64,000 nucleotides of DNA, from NCBI RefSeq assembly GCF_000154285.1, contig NZ_DS483477.1, positions 62,001-126,000 of the forward strand, in the 5' to 3' direction. Below, in pieces: positions 25,797 through 36,400 of the stretch. The translations under genes and the position numbers were made by a program. Below the pieces are notes generated by a model. It saw only the letters and a program-made list of their open reading frames with translations, was not told where the DNA came from and did no database searches. How positions within the stretch are numbered: the stretch's first letter is position 1; each line of letters starts with the position of its first letter. The DNA comes from Amedibacillus dolichus DSM 3991 (GTDB taxonomy: Bacteria; Bacillota_I; Bacilli_A; Erysipelotrichales; Erysipelotrichaceae).

Positions 25797-28700
25797 ATGT
25801 TTAAAAAGGTTGTTGCTAGTGGACTAAGCCTTATGATGGTACTAAGCAGTACAGGGTATCAGCAATTGGTTCAAGTTCACGCAGAAACAAACATGTTGAG
25901 CAAACAATTATCCGGCATCAAAAGCGTAGAAGCGGATAAGAGTGAAAAGAATGTTGTTTGGGTAACATTCACAAATGGATACAAAGGAAAATTAACTTTC
26001 TTGGATAATGGAATTTTCCGTTACAATGTAGATCCAAAGGGTGAGTTTAGCGAATATGCTACACCACGTTCCAGCGCTCACAAAGCAAGAATTCAGCAGT
26101 ATCCAGATGATTCTGATAAATATAAACACCCGGAAGCTACTGTAACGAATCAAGGCGGAGTATATACGATTTCCGCAGGTGATGTTACAGTTACATTCAA
26201 CCAGCAAGCGTTGATGAGCGTAAAATCCGGAAATAAAGTTGTTTTACAAGAAACATCACCTCTTTCTATCGGTGATCGCAGTGTCGTTCAAACATTAGCA
26301 AAGAATGATAATGAAAATTATTATGGTGGTGGAACACAGAACGGACGCTTTGTTCATACCGGTAAAACAATCAATATTGCAAATGAAAGCGGTTGGAATG
26401 ATGGACAGGTATCTTCACCAAATCCATTCTATTGGTCAACTGCCGGATATGGTGTTTTAAGAAATACATTTGCTGATGGAAAATATGATTTCGGTGAAAC
26501 AAATAGTGAGACTGCAACAGCAACTCATGATGAAGGAGAATTTGATGCTTATTACTTTGTAAGTGATGGAGCAAATGGTGCAGAGGTTTCACAGGATATT
26601 TTACAGGAATACTTTAAGGTAACTGGTAACCCTGCATTACTTCCTGAATATGGATTCTATGAAGGACACTTAAACTGTTATAACCGTGATGCTTGGGCAG
26701 ATGGTGAGCAGAAAGCCGATCCAAGTAAAGGAAATAAAACTTGGGTAACAACAAATCCTGATGGAACTGAATTTAAACAGACAGAAGCAGGCGGAACCGG
26801 ATATGAGATTAAAGAAAATTTACAATCCGAATCCTTAATGGGTAAAGGTCCGACTACAAAAAACAATGTGCCTTCCGGTGTTACGACACCTGAACAATTC
26901 TCAGCAAAGGCAGTATTGGATCGTTACGTTGAAAACGATATGCCATTAGGATATTTCCTTCCAAATGACGGTTATGGCTGTGGATATGGACAAAACGGAT
27001 ATAAAGTAACCGGTGGTGTTGAAGCTGATGGAAGCAGCAATGCGGAACGTACTGCAGCAATCGATGCCAATGTCGCTAACTTAAAGGAATTTACCGATTA
27101 TGCAAACAGCAAAGGTGTTGATACCGGTCTATGGACACAAAGCCAATTATCACCGGATTCTAATAACAATACATCTTGGCATTTATTAAGAGATTTCAAA
27201 AAAGAAGTTAAAAACGGTGGTATTACGACATTAAAAACCGATGTTGCTTGGGTTGGTCAGGGTTATTCAATGCAACTAGATGGAGTAAAAACCGCTTATG
27301 ACACAATTACCACTGAAGTAAATAAGCGTCCAAACATTATTTCCCTTGATGGTTGGGCAGGTTCTCAGCGTTTCAACTCTGTTTGGACAGGGGATCAAGC
27401 AGGTGGAAATTGGGAGTATATCCGTTTCCATATTCCTACTTATATCGGACAGTCTTTAAGTGGTAACCCTAATATCGGTTCCGATATGGACGGTATTCAT
27501 GGCGGTGCACCGCTAATCGCAACTCGTGATTATCAGTGGAAAACATTTACTCCACAGATGTTGAATATGGACGGTTGGGGTACTTATACAAAAGCTCCAC
27601 ATGCATTTGCCGATCCATATAAGAGTACATCTCGTATGTATTTGAAGTTAAAAGGTCAGTTGTTGCCTTATATTTATACAAGTGCTGCTTCTGCATCTAA
27701 CTTGAATACGAAAAACGGAGATACCGGACTTCCTATGATCCGTGCAATGTTCTTGGAATTCCCTAACGATGATTATGCATACAGTAAAAATATGCAGTAT
27801 CAATATATGTTCGGTGATGCATTCCTTGTTGCTCCTGTTTATCAAAATACTGAATTGAATGAAGAAACAGGTGCAGATATCAGAAACGATATTTATTTAC
27901 CAAAAGGTGAAACTTGGATTGATTACTTTACCGGTGAACAATATCGTGGTGGAACTGTAATCAACAACTTTGATGCACCATTATGGAAGCTTCCATTATT
28001 TGTAAAGAACGGTTCTATCGTTCCAATGTATGAAGAAAATAACTCTCCGGACAAGATCAATCGTGCAAATCGTATTGTTGAGTTCTGGCCGGAAGGTGAA
28101 AGCACTTATACAGCTTACGAAGATGACGGAAAATCAATTACAAATAAAACAGAAAAAGATGAAGATTATGGTGTGATTGATAATATTTCTTATGGAAATC
28201 ACTCTGAATTGACTTATAAATCTGTTGTTAATGAAGAAAAGAAACAAGCTACATTAACTGCTGAAAAAGTAAATGTAACTGGTTCTTATGATGGATATTC
28301 TGCTGAAAAGAACACTACATTTGTAGTAAATGTATCTAAGAAGCCAACCAAGCTGACGGCTAAAAACGGTTCTTCAACCTTAAAGAATGTTGAAGTAAAT
28401 TCAAAGGCTGAATTTGATGCAAAAACTCCAAATGCAGGTGAGGCGGTATTCTTCTATGATGCAAACCCAACAATCGAAACTTATGCAAATGAGCATGAAA
28501 CTAAAATCAAAGAAATGGTGAAAGATGTTAAGGTTGCACCGAAATTATATGTAAAATTTGCAAAAACCAATGCTACTGAAAATGCTCAGCAATTAGTAAT
28601 TGACGGTTTTGTTAATGATGGAAATCTTCCAAATGACGGAGAAAATGCAAGCCTAGATGCTCCTAAAAACATTGAATACAAACCTTCTTCTGATTCCATT

Positions 28701-31700
28701 GCATTGACATGGGACGAAGTAGAAGGCGCAACTTCTTATGATGTTGAAGCTGATGGTATTGTATATTCTATGCTTGAAAAACCGGCATATACACATTCTG
28801 GATTAAACTATCTTGAAAAACACACATATCGAGTTCGTTCTGTAAATAAAGACGGACATTCTGAATGGAGTGAATTGAAAGAAGTTTCTACACTTGATGA
28901 TCCATATCGTAATGTTCCTAAGGGTATGACAGTGTCTTATGATCAAGGAAATACTCCGGCAGCTTATGCAGGAAAATTTGAATATATGGTAGATGGTGAT
29001 GATGTAACAGAATATAGCTCTGCTGATGCAGGTGTATTCAATGGAAAATCATTCACAATTGATATGAAGAAGATTTATTCTATCAATAAATTAGACTATG
29101 TATTTAGACAAGATGGATCAAATGGTACAATTAAGAAATTCAAATTATCTTATAGTAACGATGGTGTAAATTGGAAGAAATATAAAGACGGGGAAGAAAT
29201 CAATCTTACGCCAACAACGCAATGGCCACTTGGAGATAAAAATAAACTAAATACACAAAATGTTAATGCACGTTATGCGACAGTGGATTTAGAACAATTT
29301 AAGGCTAGATATATCAAGGTTGAATTGGTAGAAACTGCCGGAGGCTTCTTGCAGGCATACGAAATTCGTCCATATCATGTTGATAAGGATAAAGGAGTAA
29401 TGCCGGGCGACTTTGAAGCAAATGGTATTATCAATGATAACGACGAAGTTTGGTTAGATAGCCATAATCCTGAAGCAGCCGGTGCACGCAAAGGTGGAGC
29501 ATTCTATGAATCTGATGCAAATAAATTTGATTTGAATGAAAACGGAATCTTTGATGCTTACGATATTGCTGTCTTGACTACTCAGTTAAATGGTGGGGTA
29601 AAAGAAAAGACAAATGCTTCCGGTGTATTGAGTGCAGTGCCTTCTAAACAAAATGTAAAAGCAGGCGAAACATTCACAGTTGATATTTACGGAAGTGGAT
29701 TGAAGAATGTTTATGCATTTGATTTTGAATTATCTTTTGATAAAGGTGCACTTTCTTACAGTGATGATGACTTTGTTGTAAAGACAACTGCAAAAACAAG
29801 AAATCAAAAAGTATATGAATATCTACATCATGAAGAAACTGATGAAAAAGATAGAGTATATGCAACTATAACAAATCTTGGAAATCAGACAAGTCTAAAT
29901 GGAGATATGAAGTTAGCTACTGTTACTTTAAAAGCTAATAAAGAATTAGATTTAAGCAACTTGCAGTTATCCCATGGATTGGTAGTCGGTTCTAGCTTGA
30001 ACTACGTGAATGGTTTAGATCCAGTGAAACCAAATGAACCAAGTGATATGGTTGAAAAACGTTTGGTTGCTCACGAAGATATCGTGAAGGCAAAAGCTAA
30101 ATCAAATGGACCAGTTGGAGATGGAAATGACATTTGGGCAAGCTTAGACCAAAATAACAGCACTTACACAAACAGTAATTATGGAAATGCTGCAAATGCA
30201 CACCCTCAGGTATACACATTTGAACTGAAGGATAAGATGAGTCTTTCTAAGGTTGGAGTAAGACCTAGATCAGCAAATCACTATGGTCAGTTAGGTTCAT
30301 TCAAAGTATTTGTTAGTGATGATAAGAATACTTGGACACCGGTTAGCGATAAGGTTACTGTAAATGCAACTACTGCGGATAGCGAAGGCTATACATCTGT
30401 TGAACTTCCAAAAGGAACAAGTGCAAAATATGTAAAACTTGAACTTGAACCTGCGACTGCCGATGGAAATTGTGTTGCGACAAGTGAAGTAGCTATTTAC
30501 TCAGCAGCAAGTGTAAAACCAACAAGTATTGTATTTGAAAAGGATACAATGGAATTGCACATTGGACATCTAACTCCTGTAAAAGCTATTGTTGCTCCTG
30601 AAGATGCAGCTAATAAGCTATATGAAGTAACAAGCGATAACTCAAAAGTTAAAGTAATTACTTCTTCTGATGCGAATGGATATTATTACTCTCTATTGGC
30701 TCTAGAAAAACTTAACGACGGTGAAGTAGTTACTCTTACTGCTACTTCAAAAGCTGATCCTAAGTTGAAGGATACAATGACAGTAACGGTAACTGATAAA
30801 GCATTCGTTGATGATTTGAATGCCGCAATCGCTGAAGCTGAAAAAGTAGTCAATGAAAAGGATCTATACACTTCTGCTTCTGTTGATGTAGTGGAAAAAG
30901 CATTAGCAGCTGCTAAAGAAGCAGTTAAAAACGGAGATCAGGCTACTGTCGATAAAGCAGAAATTGATTTATTGAATGCTATTGCCGGTTTGGAATTTAA
31001 AGGCTCTGATGATACTAGACCAGATAGTACAAATCATATTGACGAAGGACAGATGGAAGTAATATCTGTTACAAACTATGCAGACAGTGATATCAAAGAT
31101 CACATTATCGATAACAATGCGGATAGTATTTGGCATTCTAGCTATGGACAGGGTGCAAAACTTCCAGTAGATGCAGTAATTGATTTAGGTGCTGTTTATC
31201 AGTTAGAACAAGTTGATTACTTACCACGTCAAAGTAGCTCTAATGGACACATTACACATTATCGTATTGAAGTAAGTACAGATAACAAGACATTTACTCC
31301 GGTAGTTGAAGGATATCTTCCAAATAATGGCTATGAATTGGATAACAAGGAAGTAGCTAAGATGATTAAGTTTGCTCCGGTTGAAGCACAATATGTGAAG
31401 TTCATCGCATTGGGAACTATCGGTGATAGTGGAAAGAACAATGACCGTTATGCATCTATCGCAGAATTGGATTTCTATGGTACTACGAATGCGGCAGTAA
31501 CAAATGTTGCTTTCGAAAATGATGCAATGGAAATGGTAATAGCTGAACAAAAACAGTTAAAAGCAATTACTACTCCTTCTAACTCTACAGAACAATTAGT
31601 ATGGAGCAGTGATAAGGAAGATGTTGTATCAGTAGATCAAAATGGTGTAGCAACTGCCAAAGCAGCAGGAACTGCAACTATTACGGTTAAGAAGGCAACT

Positions 31701-32741
31701 GACGCAAATATTTCAGCTTCTATGACGATTACGGTTAAAGCATTGGATAAGAGTGTATTAGAAGCTAAGATTAAAGAAGTTAGTGAGTTTAAAGCTACTG
31801 TAAAAGATGAAAAAGTTGTTGCTTATCTAACAGAAGAAATTGCAAAAGCGCAAGCAGTTGTAGATAATGCAGGTGCAACAGAATCTGATGTAACACAAGC
31901 GGTAGAAGCCTTGACGAGTGCTAAAGATACAGCTGTAAAAGCAATTGATGTTTTAAATCGTTTCGCAGCTGTAAAAGCATTGGATTTGAGTAAATTCGAT
32001 CCAGCCGGACAAGAGGAACTATTAGCTCTTATCAGCGAAGTTGAAGAATTGGCAAAAGAGCCAATCACCAATCTAGACGTATTAACTGAAAAAGTTGCTA
32101 AGTTAGAAGAATTGAGTGGTAAATTGCTTCCGCTTGATGTTACTACTTTAGAAAACTTAATTAAGGTTGCTGAAGGAATTGAATTGGACAAATATGTTGA
32201 TAATGACGCTAAAGATGCATTCTCTGCAGCTTTAAATAAAGCAAAAGAAGTTGCTGCAAATCCGAAAACTTTGGCAGAGATTAAAGCAGCGGAAACAGCA
32301 TTAAAAGATGCAGAAGGAAAACTAGTCTTAAAAGCAACTACAGCTACAAAAGATGCTTTGAAGGATTTGTATGATGAATTTGCTAAGTTAGATTTGGAAA
32401 ATTATTCAAATAAACATCAGGAACAAATACGTGATATGATGGATCGTATTCAGAGTGCTTTGAAAGATGAGCAATTATCTGAAGATGATGCAAAAGCGTT
32501 GTTGAGTGAAGCAGCTAAGGTTTATGCTGAATTACCAGCAATTAGTCCACTACCAGATCCAAATAATCCAGGCAATGGTCAAAATCCTGATGGTAATAAT
32601 GGAGCAGGTCAAAAACCGAATGGTGATTCAACAAATACAGGCGATACAACAAATGCAGCATTATATTCTATGTTGTTATTGGCTAGTGCCGGTGGTGTTG
32701 CTTTAATTGGAATGAAGAAGAAAAAAGCGAATAAAGAATAG
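25797..32741 (+). CDS. Giant wall-anchored GH31 glycosidase (probable alpha-N-acetylgalactosaminidase type) with dockerin and cohesin modules
   Basis: 2314 residues. The signal peptide (1-29) is followed by a GH31 domain (about 35-860). Asp482 in LKTDVAWVGQGYS is the expected nucleophile and Asp533 in VWTGDQAGGNWE the acid/base. The LPNDGYGCGYGQNGY motif resembles GH31 subfamily 18, whose known members release alpha-GalNAc. FN3 follows (about 955-1035), then F5/8C-CBM32 (1042-1195), a dockerin-like pair of calcium loops (Asp1205 and Asp1245, DLNENGIFDAYD), a cohesin-like domain (1277-1408), a second F5/8C (1418-1568), an Ig-like domain (1572-1672), FIVAR (1672-1737), a third F5/8C (1752-1897), Big2 (1900-1982), helical FIVAR-like repeats (to about 2249), and a Pro/Asn linker. 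The anchor is TNTGD, a hydrophobic helix and KKKKANKE. It is surface-acting. Subfamily and substrate are inference; GH31, anchor and module types are well supported. Confidence 0.88.
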   Translation: MFKKVVASGLSLMMVLSSTGYQQLVQVHAETNMLSKQLSGIKSVEADKSEKNVVWVTFTNGYKGKLTFLDNGIFRYNVDPKGEFSEYATPRSSAHKARIQQYPDDSDKYKHPEATVTNQGGVYTISAGDVTVTFNQQALMSVKSGNKVVLQETSPLSIGDRSVVQTLAKNDNENYYGGGTQNGRFVHTGKTINIANESGWNDGQVSSPNPFYWSTAGYGVLRNTFADGKYDFGETNSETATATHDEGEFDAYYFVSDGANGAEVSQDILQEYFKVTGNPALLPEYGFYEGHLNCYNRDAWADGEQKADPSKGNKTWVTTNPDGTEFKQTEAGGTGYEIKENLQSESLMGKGPTTKNNVPSGVTTPEQFSAKAVLDRYVENDMPLGYFLPNDGYGCGYGQNGYKVTGGVEADGSSNAERTAAIDANVANLKEFTDYANSKGVDTGLWTQSQLSPDSNNNTSWHLLRDFKKEVKNGGITTLKTDVAWVGQGYSMQLDGVKTAYDTITTEVNKRPNIISLDGWAGSQRFNSVWTGDQAGGNWEYIRFHIPTYIGQSLSGNPNIGSDMDGIHGGAPLIATRDYQWKTFTPQMLNMDGWGTYTKAPHAFADPYKSTSRMYLKLKGQLLPYIYTSAASASNLNTKNGDTGLPMIRAMFLEFPNDDYAYSKNMQYQYMFGDAFLVAPVYQNTELNEETGADIRNDIYLPKGETWIDYFTGEQYRGGTVINNFDAPLWKLPLFVKNGSIVPMYEENNSPDKINRANRIVEFWPEGESTYTAYEDDGKSITNKTEKDEDYGVIDNISYGNHSELTYKSVVNEEKKQATLTAEKVNVTGSYDGYSAEKNTTFVVNVSKKPTKLTAKNGSSTLKNVEVNSKAEFDAKTPNAGEAVFFYDANPTIETYANEHETKIKEMVKDVKVAPKLYVKFAKTNATENAQQLVIDGFVNDGNLPNDGENASLDAPKNIEYKPSSDSIALTWDEVEGATSYDVEADGIVYSMLEKPAYTHSGLNYLEKHTYRVRSVNKDGHSEWSELKEVSTLDDPYRNVPKGMTVSYDQGNTPAAYAGKFEYMVDGDDVTEYSSADAGVFNGKSFTIDMKKIYSINKLDYVFRQDGSNGTIKKFKLSYSNDGVNWKKYKDGEEINLTPTTQWPLGDKNKLNTQNVNARYATVDLEQFKARYIKVELVETAGGFLQAYEIRPYHVDKDKGVMPGDFEANGIINDNDEVWLDSHNPEAAGARKGGAFYESDANKFDLNENGIFDAYDIAVLTTQLNGGVKEKTNASGVLSAVPSKQNVKAGETFTVDIYGSGLKNVYAFDFELSFDKGALSYSDDDFVVKTTAKTRNQKVYEYLHHEETDEKDRVYATITNLGNQTSLNGDMKLATVTLKANKELDLSNLQLSHGLVVGSSLNYVNGLDPVKPNEPSDMVEKRLVAHEDIVKAKAKSNGPVGDGNDIWASLDQNNSTYTNSNYGNAANAHPQVYTFELKDKMSLSKVGVRPRSANHYGQLGSFKVFVSDDKNTWTPVSDKVTVNATTADSEGYTSVELPKGTSAKYVKLELEPATADGNCVATSEVAIYSAASVKPTSIVFEKDTMELHIGHLTPVKAIVAPEDAANKLYEVTSDNSKVKVITSSDANGYYYSLLALEKLNDGEVVTLTATSKADPKLKDTMTVTVTDKAFVDDLNAAIAEAEKVVNEKDLYTSASVDVVEKALAAAKEAVKNGDQATVDKAEIDLLNAIAGLEFKGSDDTRPDSTNHIDEGQMEVISVTNYADSDIKDHIIDNNADSIWHSSYGQGAKLPVDAVIDLGAVYQLEQVDYLPRQSSSNGHITHYRIEVSTDNKTFTPVVEGYLPNNGYELDNKEVAKMIKFAPVEAQYVKFIALGTIGDSGKNNDRYASIAELDFYGTTNAAVTNVAFENDAMEMVIAEQKQLKAITTPSNSTEQLVWSSDKEDVVSVDQNGVATAKAAGTATITVKKATDANISASMTITVKALDKSVLEAKIKEVSEFKATVKDEKVVAYLTEEIAKAQAVVDNAGATESDVTQAVEALTSAKDTAVKAIDVLNRFAAVKALDLSKFDPAGQEELLALISEVEELAKEPITNLDVLTEKVAKLEELSGKLLPLDVTTLENLIKVAEGIELDKYVDNDAKDAFSAALNKAKEVAANPKTLAEIKAAETALKDAEGKLVLKATTATKDALKDLYDEFAKLDLENYSNKHQEQIRDMMDRIQSALKDEQLSEDDAKALLSEAAKVYAELPAISPLPDPNNPGNGQNPDGNNGAGQKPNGDSTNTGDTTNAALYSMLLLASAGGVALIGMKKKKANKE

Positions 32742-32789
32742 AATAAAATTATGAGCTTGTAATAATCTTTATGCCAAGTAAGATGTAAA

Positions 32790-32820
32790 TAAAAAGTGGG
32801 ATCAATGTGCCCACTTTTTA
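32790..32820 (+). terminator. Terminator of the first GH31 gene
   Basis: AAAAAGTGGG and CCCACTTTTT form a ten-base stem with terminal T run. Confidence 0.9.
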
Positions 32821-33070
32821 TGTACCGAGAAAAAGTTTTCAATATTTTTGATTATCTCTTTATCAATATTAAATAAATCTATGATAAAATCACACATAAG
32901 TTTAAATTTCCATTGTTAGCATTTTTTCTTCTATAAACAAAATAAAAATGCGGGGGATTTTAGCAAAAAAAAGTATTTATACAAAATGTTAAAGATACTT
33001 ACACATAATGTTGAATAGGCTTTAAAACGGCAGCATCTAAGTTTAAAGGTATCACACACCCTATACGAAT

Positions 33071-33084
33071 TTAAAGCGCTTTTA
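33071..33084 (+). promoter_or_regulatory. cre-like box upstream of the second GH31 gene
   Basis: TTAAAGCGCTTTTA matches the cre consensus at 12 of 14 positions and is nearly palindromic. It lies about 130 bases above the likely -10, farther than the other two cre boxes. Confidence 0.5.
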
Positions 33085-33160
33085 TTATGATAGGGTATGA
33101 TAGGATAAAAATGAAGGTATATGTATATTTATTAGCTTTAATTTATTCTGAAATATTAAA

Positions 33161-33191
33161 AAGTGCAAAACAAATGTTTAAAAATACAAAA
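33161..33191 (+). promoter_or_regulatory. 31-bp element shared by both GH31 upstream regions (copy 2)
   Basis: Same element as at 25434-25464, ending about 20 bases before TATAAT (33212). The spacing would place a bound regulator over or beside the missing -35 element, suggesting an activator; no TTGACA-like -35 is present. Confidence 0.7.
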
Positions 33192-33481
33192 ACTATTATT
33201 TTAAATTGAGATATAATATATGCTGTAAGGGCTTTCTAACACTCTGCGGTTAGCTTAAACATTTTAATTACATTTGGATTTACATGAATCTTTAAATGAT
33301 AAGAAAGAAACAGGTAGTCTTTATGGAATTAAATCAAGGTAATTATATAATTCTTTGGGATAAGGATTATATGATTATAAAAAGGAAGGGGTTGGAAACA
33401 GAAAGAAGGCCTTAAATTCTATCTGAAGTAGAGGGTGTTACAAAGCGTTTTATTTTTAAATCTGCGGGAAAGGAGAAATTT

Positions 33482-36400
33482 ATGATTAAAACGAAAGTGG
33501 GTAAATTGTGTTTGGCATCAGCGATGGCATTTACTACATGCGTACCATTTGCAGCCACACCGATTTATGCAAAAGACGAATCTTCTTTTAAAGGTGTATT
33601 AGCAAGTGTCGATAGTGTTACTGTGGGGAAAGATAAAAACATTGTCGATATTAGCTTCAACGGGGGAAAGGTTAAAGGTCGAATCACATTCTTAGAGGAC
33701 GGTATTTTCCGTTATAATGTCGATCCGTCAGGAGAGTTTAGCGAATATGCCACTCCAAGAAGTCAAAGCCATAAGGCAACTATTCAAGCACAATCAGATG
33801 ATTCTAATGTGTATAGCAAGCCGGAAGCAAAAATTACCGATGACGGCTCAGCTTATAAAATCAGTGCAGGCGGAGCAACGATTGTTCTTGATAAAAATAC
33901 TGCGGAAATGTCAATTGTCAACGAAGCAAATGAAACTGTATTGGATGAATCAGCGCCATTGAGCATTGGTAACCAAACAGTGCAGCAATTAGAACAAAAA
34001 AGTGATGAATACTTTTTTGGAGGGGGAACACAAAACGGACGTTTTACGCACAAAGGTAAAACAATTAACATCGCAAACGAAAGTGGATGGACAGATGGTG
34101 GTGTAGCTTCACCAAATCCATTCTATTGGTCTACAAACGGTTATGGTGTATTAAGAAATACCTTTGCACAGGGTAGTTATAACTTTGGAAACGGTATTTC
34201 TAATGTAGCAACTACACATAACGAAAATGAATTTGATGCGTATTATTTTGTAACTAGCGGAAAAGAAAAATCAGTTGCCGAAACTGCAGAAACCGTGTTA
34301 AATGAATATTACGATGTAACAGGTAATCCAGCGCTACTTCCTGAGTATGCTTTCTACCTAGCTCATTTGAATTGCTACAACCGTGATGGTTGGACAGCTG
34401 AGTCAGATAAAGGCTGGACTTTGGAAGATGGTAAAAAATACCAAGAATTAGGTCAAGCTGAAGGTTATGTTATTCCGGAAGGAACATATGCCGAGTCTTT
34501 AAATAATGAAGGGCCGACAGTAGATAAGGATAAATTTAAGGGTGTTATCAATGAGGATACTCAAAAATACTCCGCACAGGCTGTTATTGACGGACATATT
34601 AAATATGATATGCCGTTAGGTTGGTTCCTACCAAATGACGGATACGGCTGTGGATACGGACAGAATGGTTACTATCAGAAGCGTGAAGCTGGTGAAGGTA
34701 CGGAACGTATGACTGCAGCTATTGATGCTAACGTTGCAAACCTGAAGAAATTTACAGATTATGCAGAAGCACGTGGTGTTCGTACCGGATTATGGACACA
34801 AGCAGCATTGACACCTGAAGATAGTGAAAAGGATTCTCATTATCAGGGCTTCCAAACATTACGAGATTTCAAAAAGGAAGTTAAAAACGGTGGAGTATCT
34901 GCGCTTAAAACAGACGTTGCATGGGTAGGACAAGGGTATTCTATGTCATTGAATTCCGTAAAGGACGGATATGATATTCTATCTACAAGCGGTAAACGTC
35001 CTGCACTTGTATCACTAGATGGTTGGGCAGGCTTCCAACGTTATGCTAGCGTTTGGACAGGCGATCAAGAAGGTGGAAATTGGGAATATATCCGATTCCA
35101 TATTCCAACATATATCGGACAGTCTTTAAGTGGTAATCCCAATATCGGTAGTGATGTTGATGGTATCTTCGGTGGTTCCAGTTTGATTACTACTCGTGAT
35201 TTGCAGTTCAAAACATTTACTCAGACAATGCTAGATATGGACGGTTGGGGTGCAAAACCTAAAAAACCTTATAACAACGGTGATCCTTATACTTCAATTA
35301 ACCGTATGTATTTGAAGTTGAAAGCACAATTGATGCCTTATCTTTATACATACGCACATGAATCCGTAGATGGCTTACCAATGATTCGTGCAATGTTCCT
35401 AGAGGAAGCAAACGCTCATACATTCAGCACTGCTACTCAGTACCAGTTTATGTATGGAGATAATTTCCTAGTTGCTCCTGTTTATCAGGATACAGCTATG
35501 AAGGAAAATGGTGATGATATTCGAAATAATATCTATCTTCCATCTACAGCAGATACTTGGATTGATTACTTTACAGGTGAACAATATAAAGGCGGACAGG
35601 TTATCAACAACTTTGATGCACCACTTTGGAAGTTACCATTGTTCGTTAAAAACGGATCTATTATTCCAATGTATGAAGAGAATAATAACCCAATGACAAT
35701 TACAGAGGATAACCCTAAAGGTCTAGATAAAACAAGAAGAATTGTTGAATTCTATCCTTATGAAGAATCTTCATTTGATTTAATCGAAGATGATGGTATT
35801 TCTTTAGATCTTGCTAACGGATCAAGAAATTATGGCGGACAGGTCAAGACCCATATTACTTCTGTTGTTGATGGTGATAAAGCTACCTTAACAATCGGAA
35901 AATCTAATGGAAATTACAATGGTTATAATTCTAACCGTCATACAACTTTCGTTGTAAATGTTTCAAAAGAGCCTTCTTCATTAGAAGCGAAGAATGGAGC
36001 TTCTAAGGTAAGCTTGGAGAAAGCAAAAGATTATGCTGATTTTGAAGCAAGAGCTAAGAAAAACGAAGCAGTATATTTCTATGATGAATCTCCTAACTTG
36101 AATAAATATTCAATGGACGGAGAAGAATTCAAGAATACAAAAATCACTACAACACCTAAGCTATACGTTTCATTACCTAAGACAGATGTAAATCAAAATG
36201 AACAGGTATTGGTTGTAAACGGATTTGAAAACGACAGCGAAGCATTGCACATGAAGGACGAGCTGAACGAAAAACTAGCTGTGCCTACATTAAAATTCGA
36301 TGAAGAAAAGAAAACTCCGACAAGCATTTTAGCTGAATGGACAACTGTACCAGAAGCTACAAGCTATGAAATGATGATTGACGGTGTACTTTATGCAGTA

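Larger units (their letters stand above)
32821..33481 (+). other. Upstream region of the second giant GH31 gene
   Basis: About 660 noncoding bases. It contains a weak third version of the shared element (near 32982-33003), a cre-like palindrome (33071-33084), the conserved 31-bp element (33161-33191), a TATAAT at 33212-33217, and then a leader of about 260 bases ending in AAAGGAG before 33482. A 30-codon frame at 33323-33415 lacks a well-placed ribosome site and is not called. Confidence 0.6.

Noticed and set aside
26371-32842. Many minus-strand frames inside the giant GH31 genes
   Set aside because: All are shadows of the long, motif-rich plus-strand genes, without ribosome sites.
33323-33415. 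30-codon frame in the leader of the second GH31 gene
   Set aside because: Ribosome-like AGGT is too far from the ATG and composition looks noncoding. Kept only as part of the leader description.
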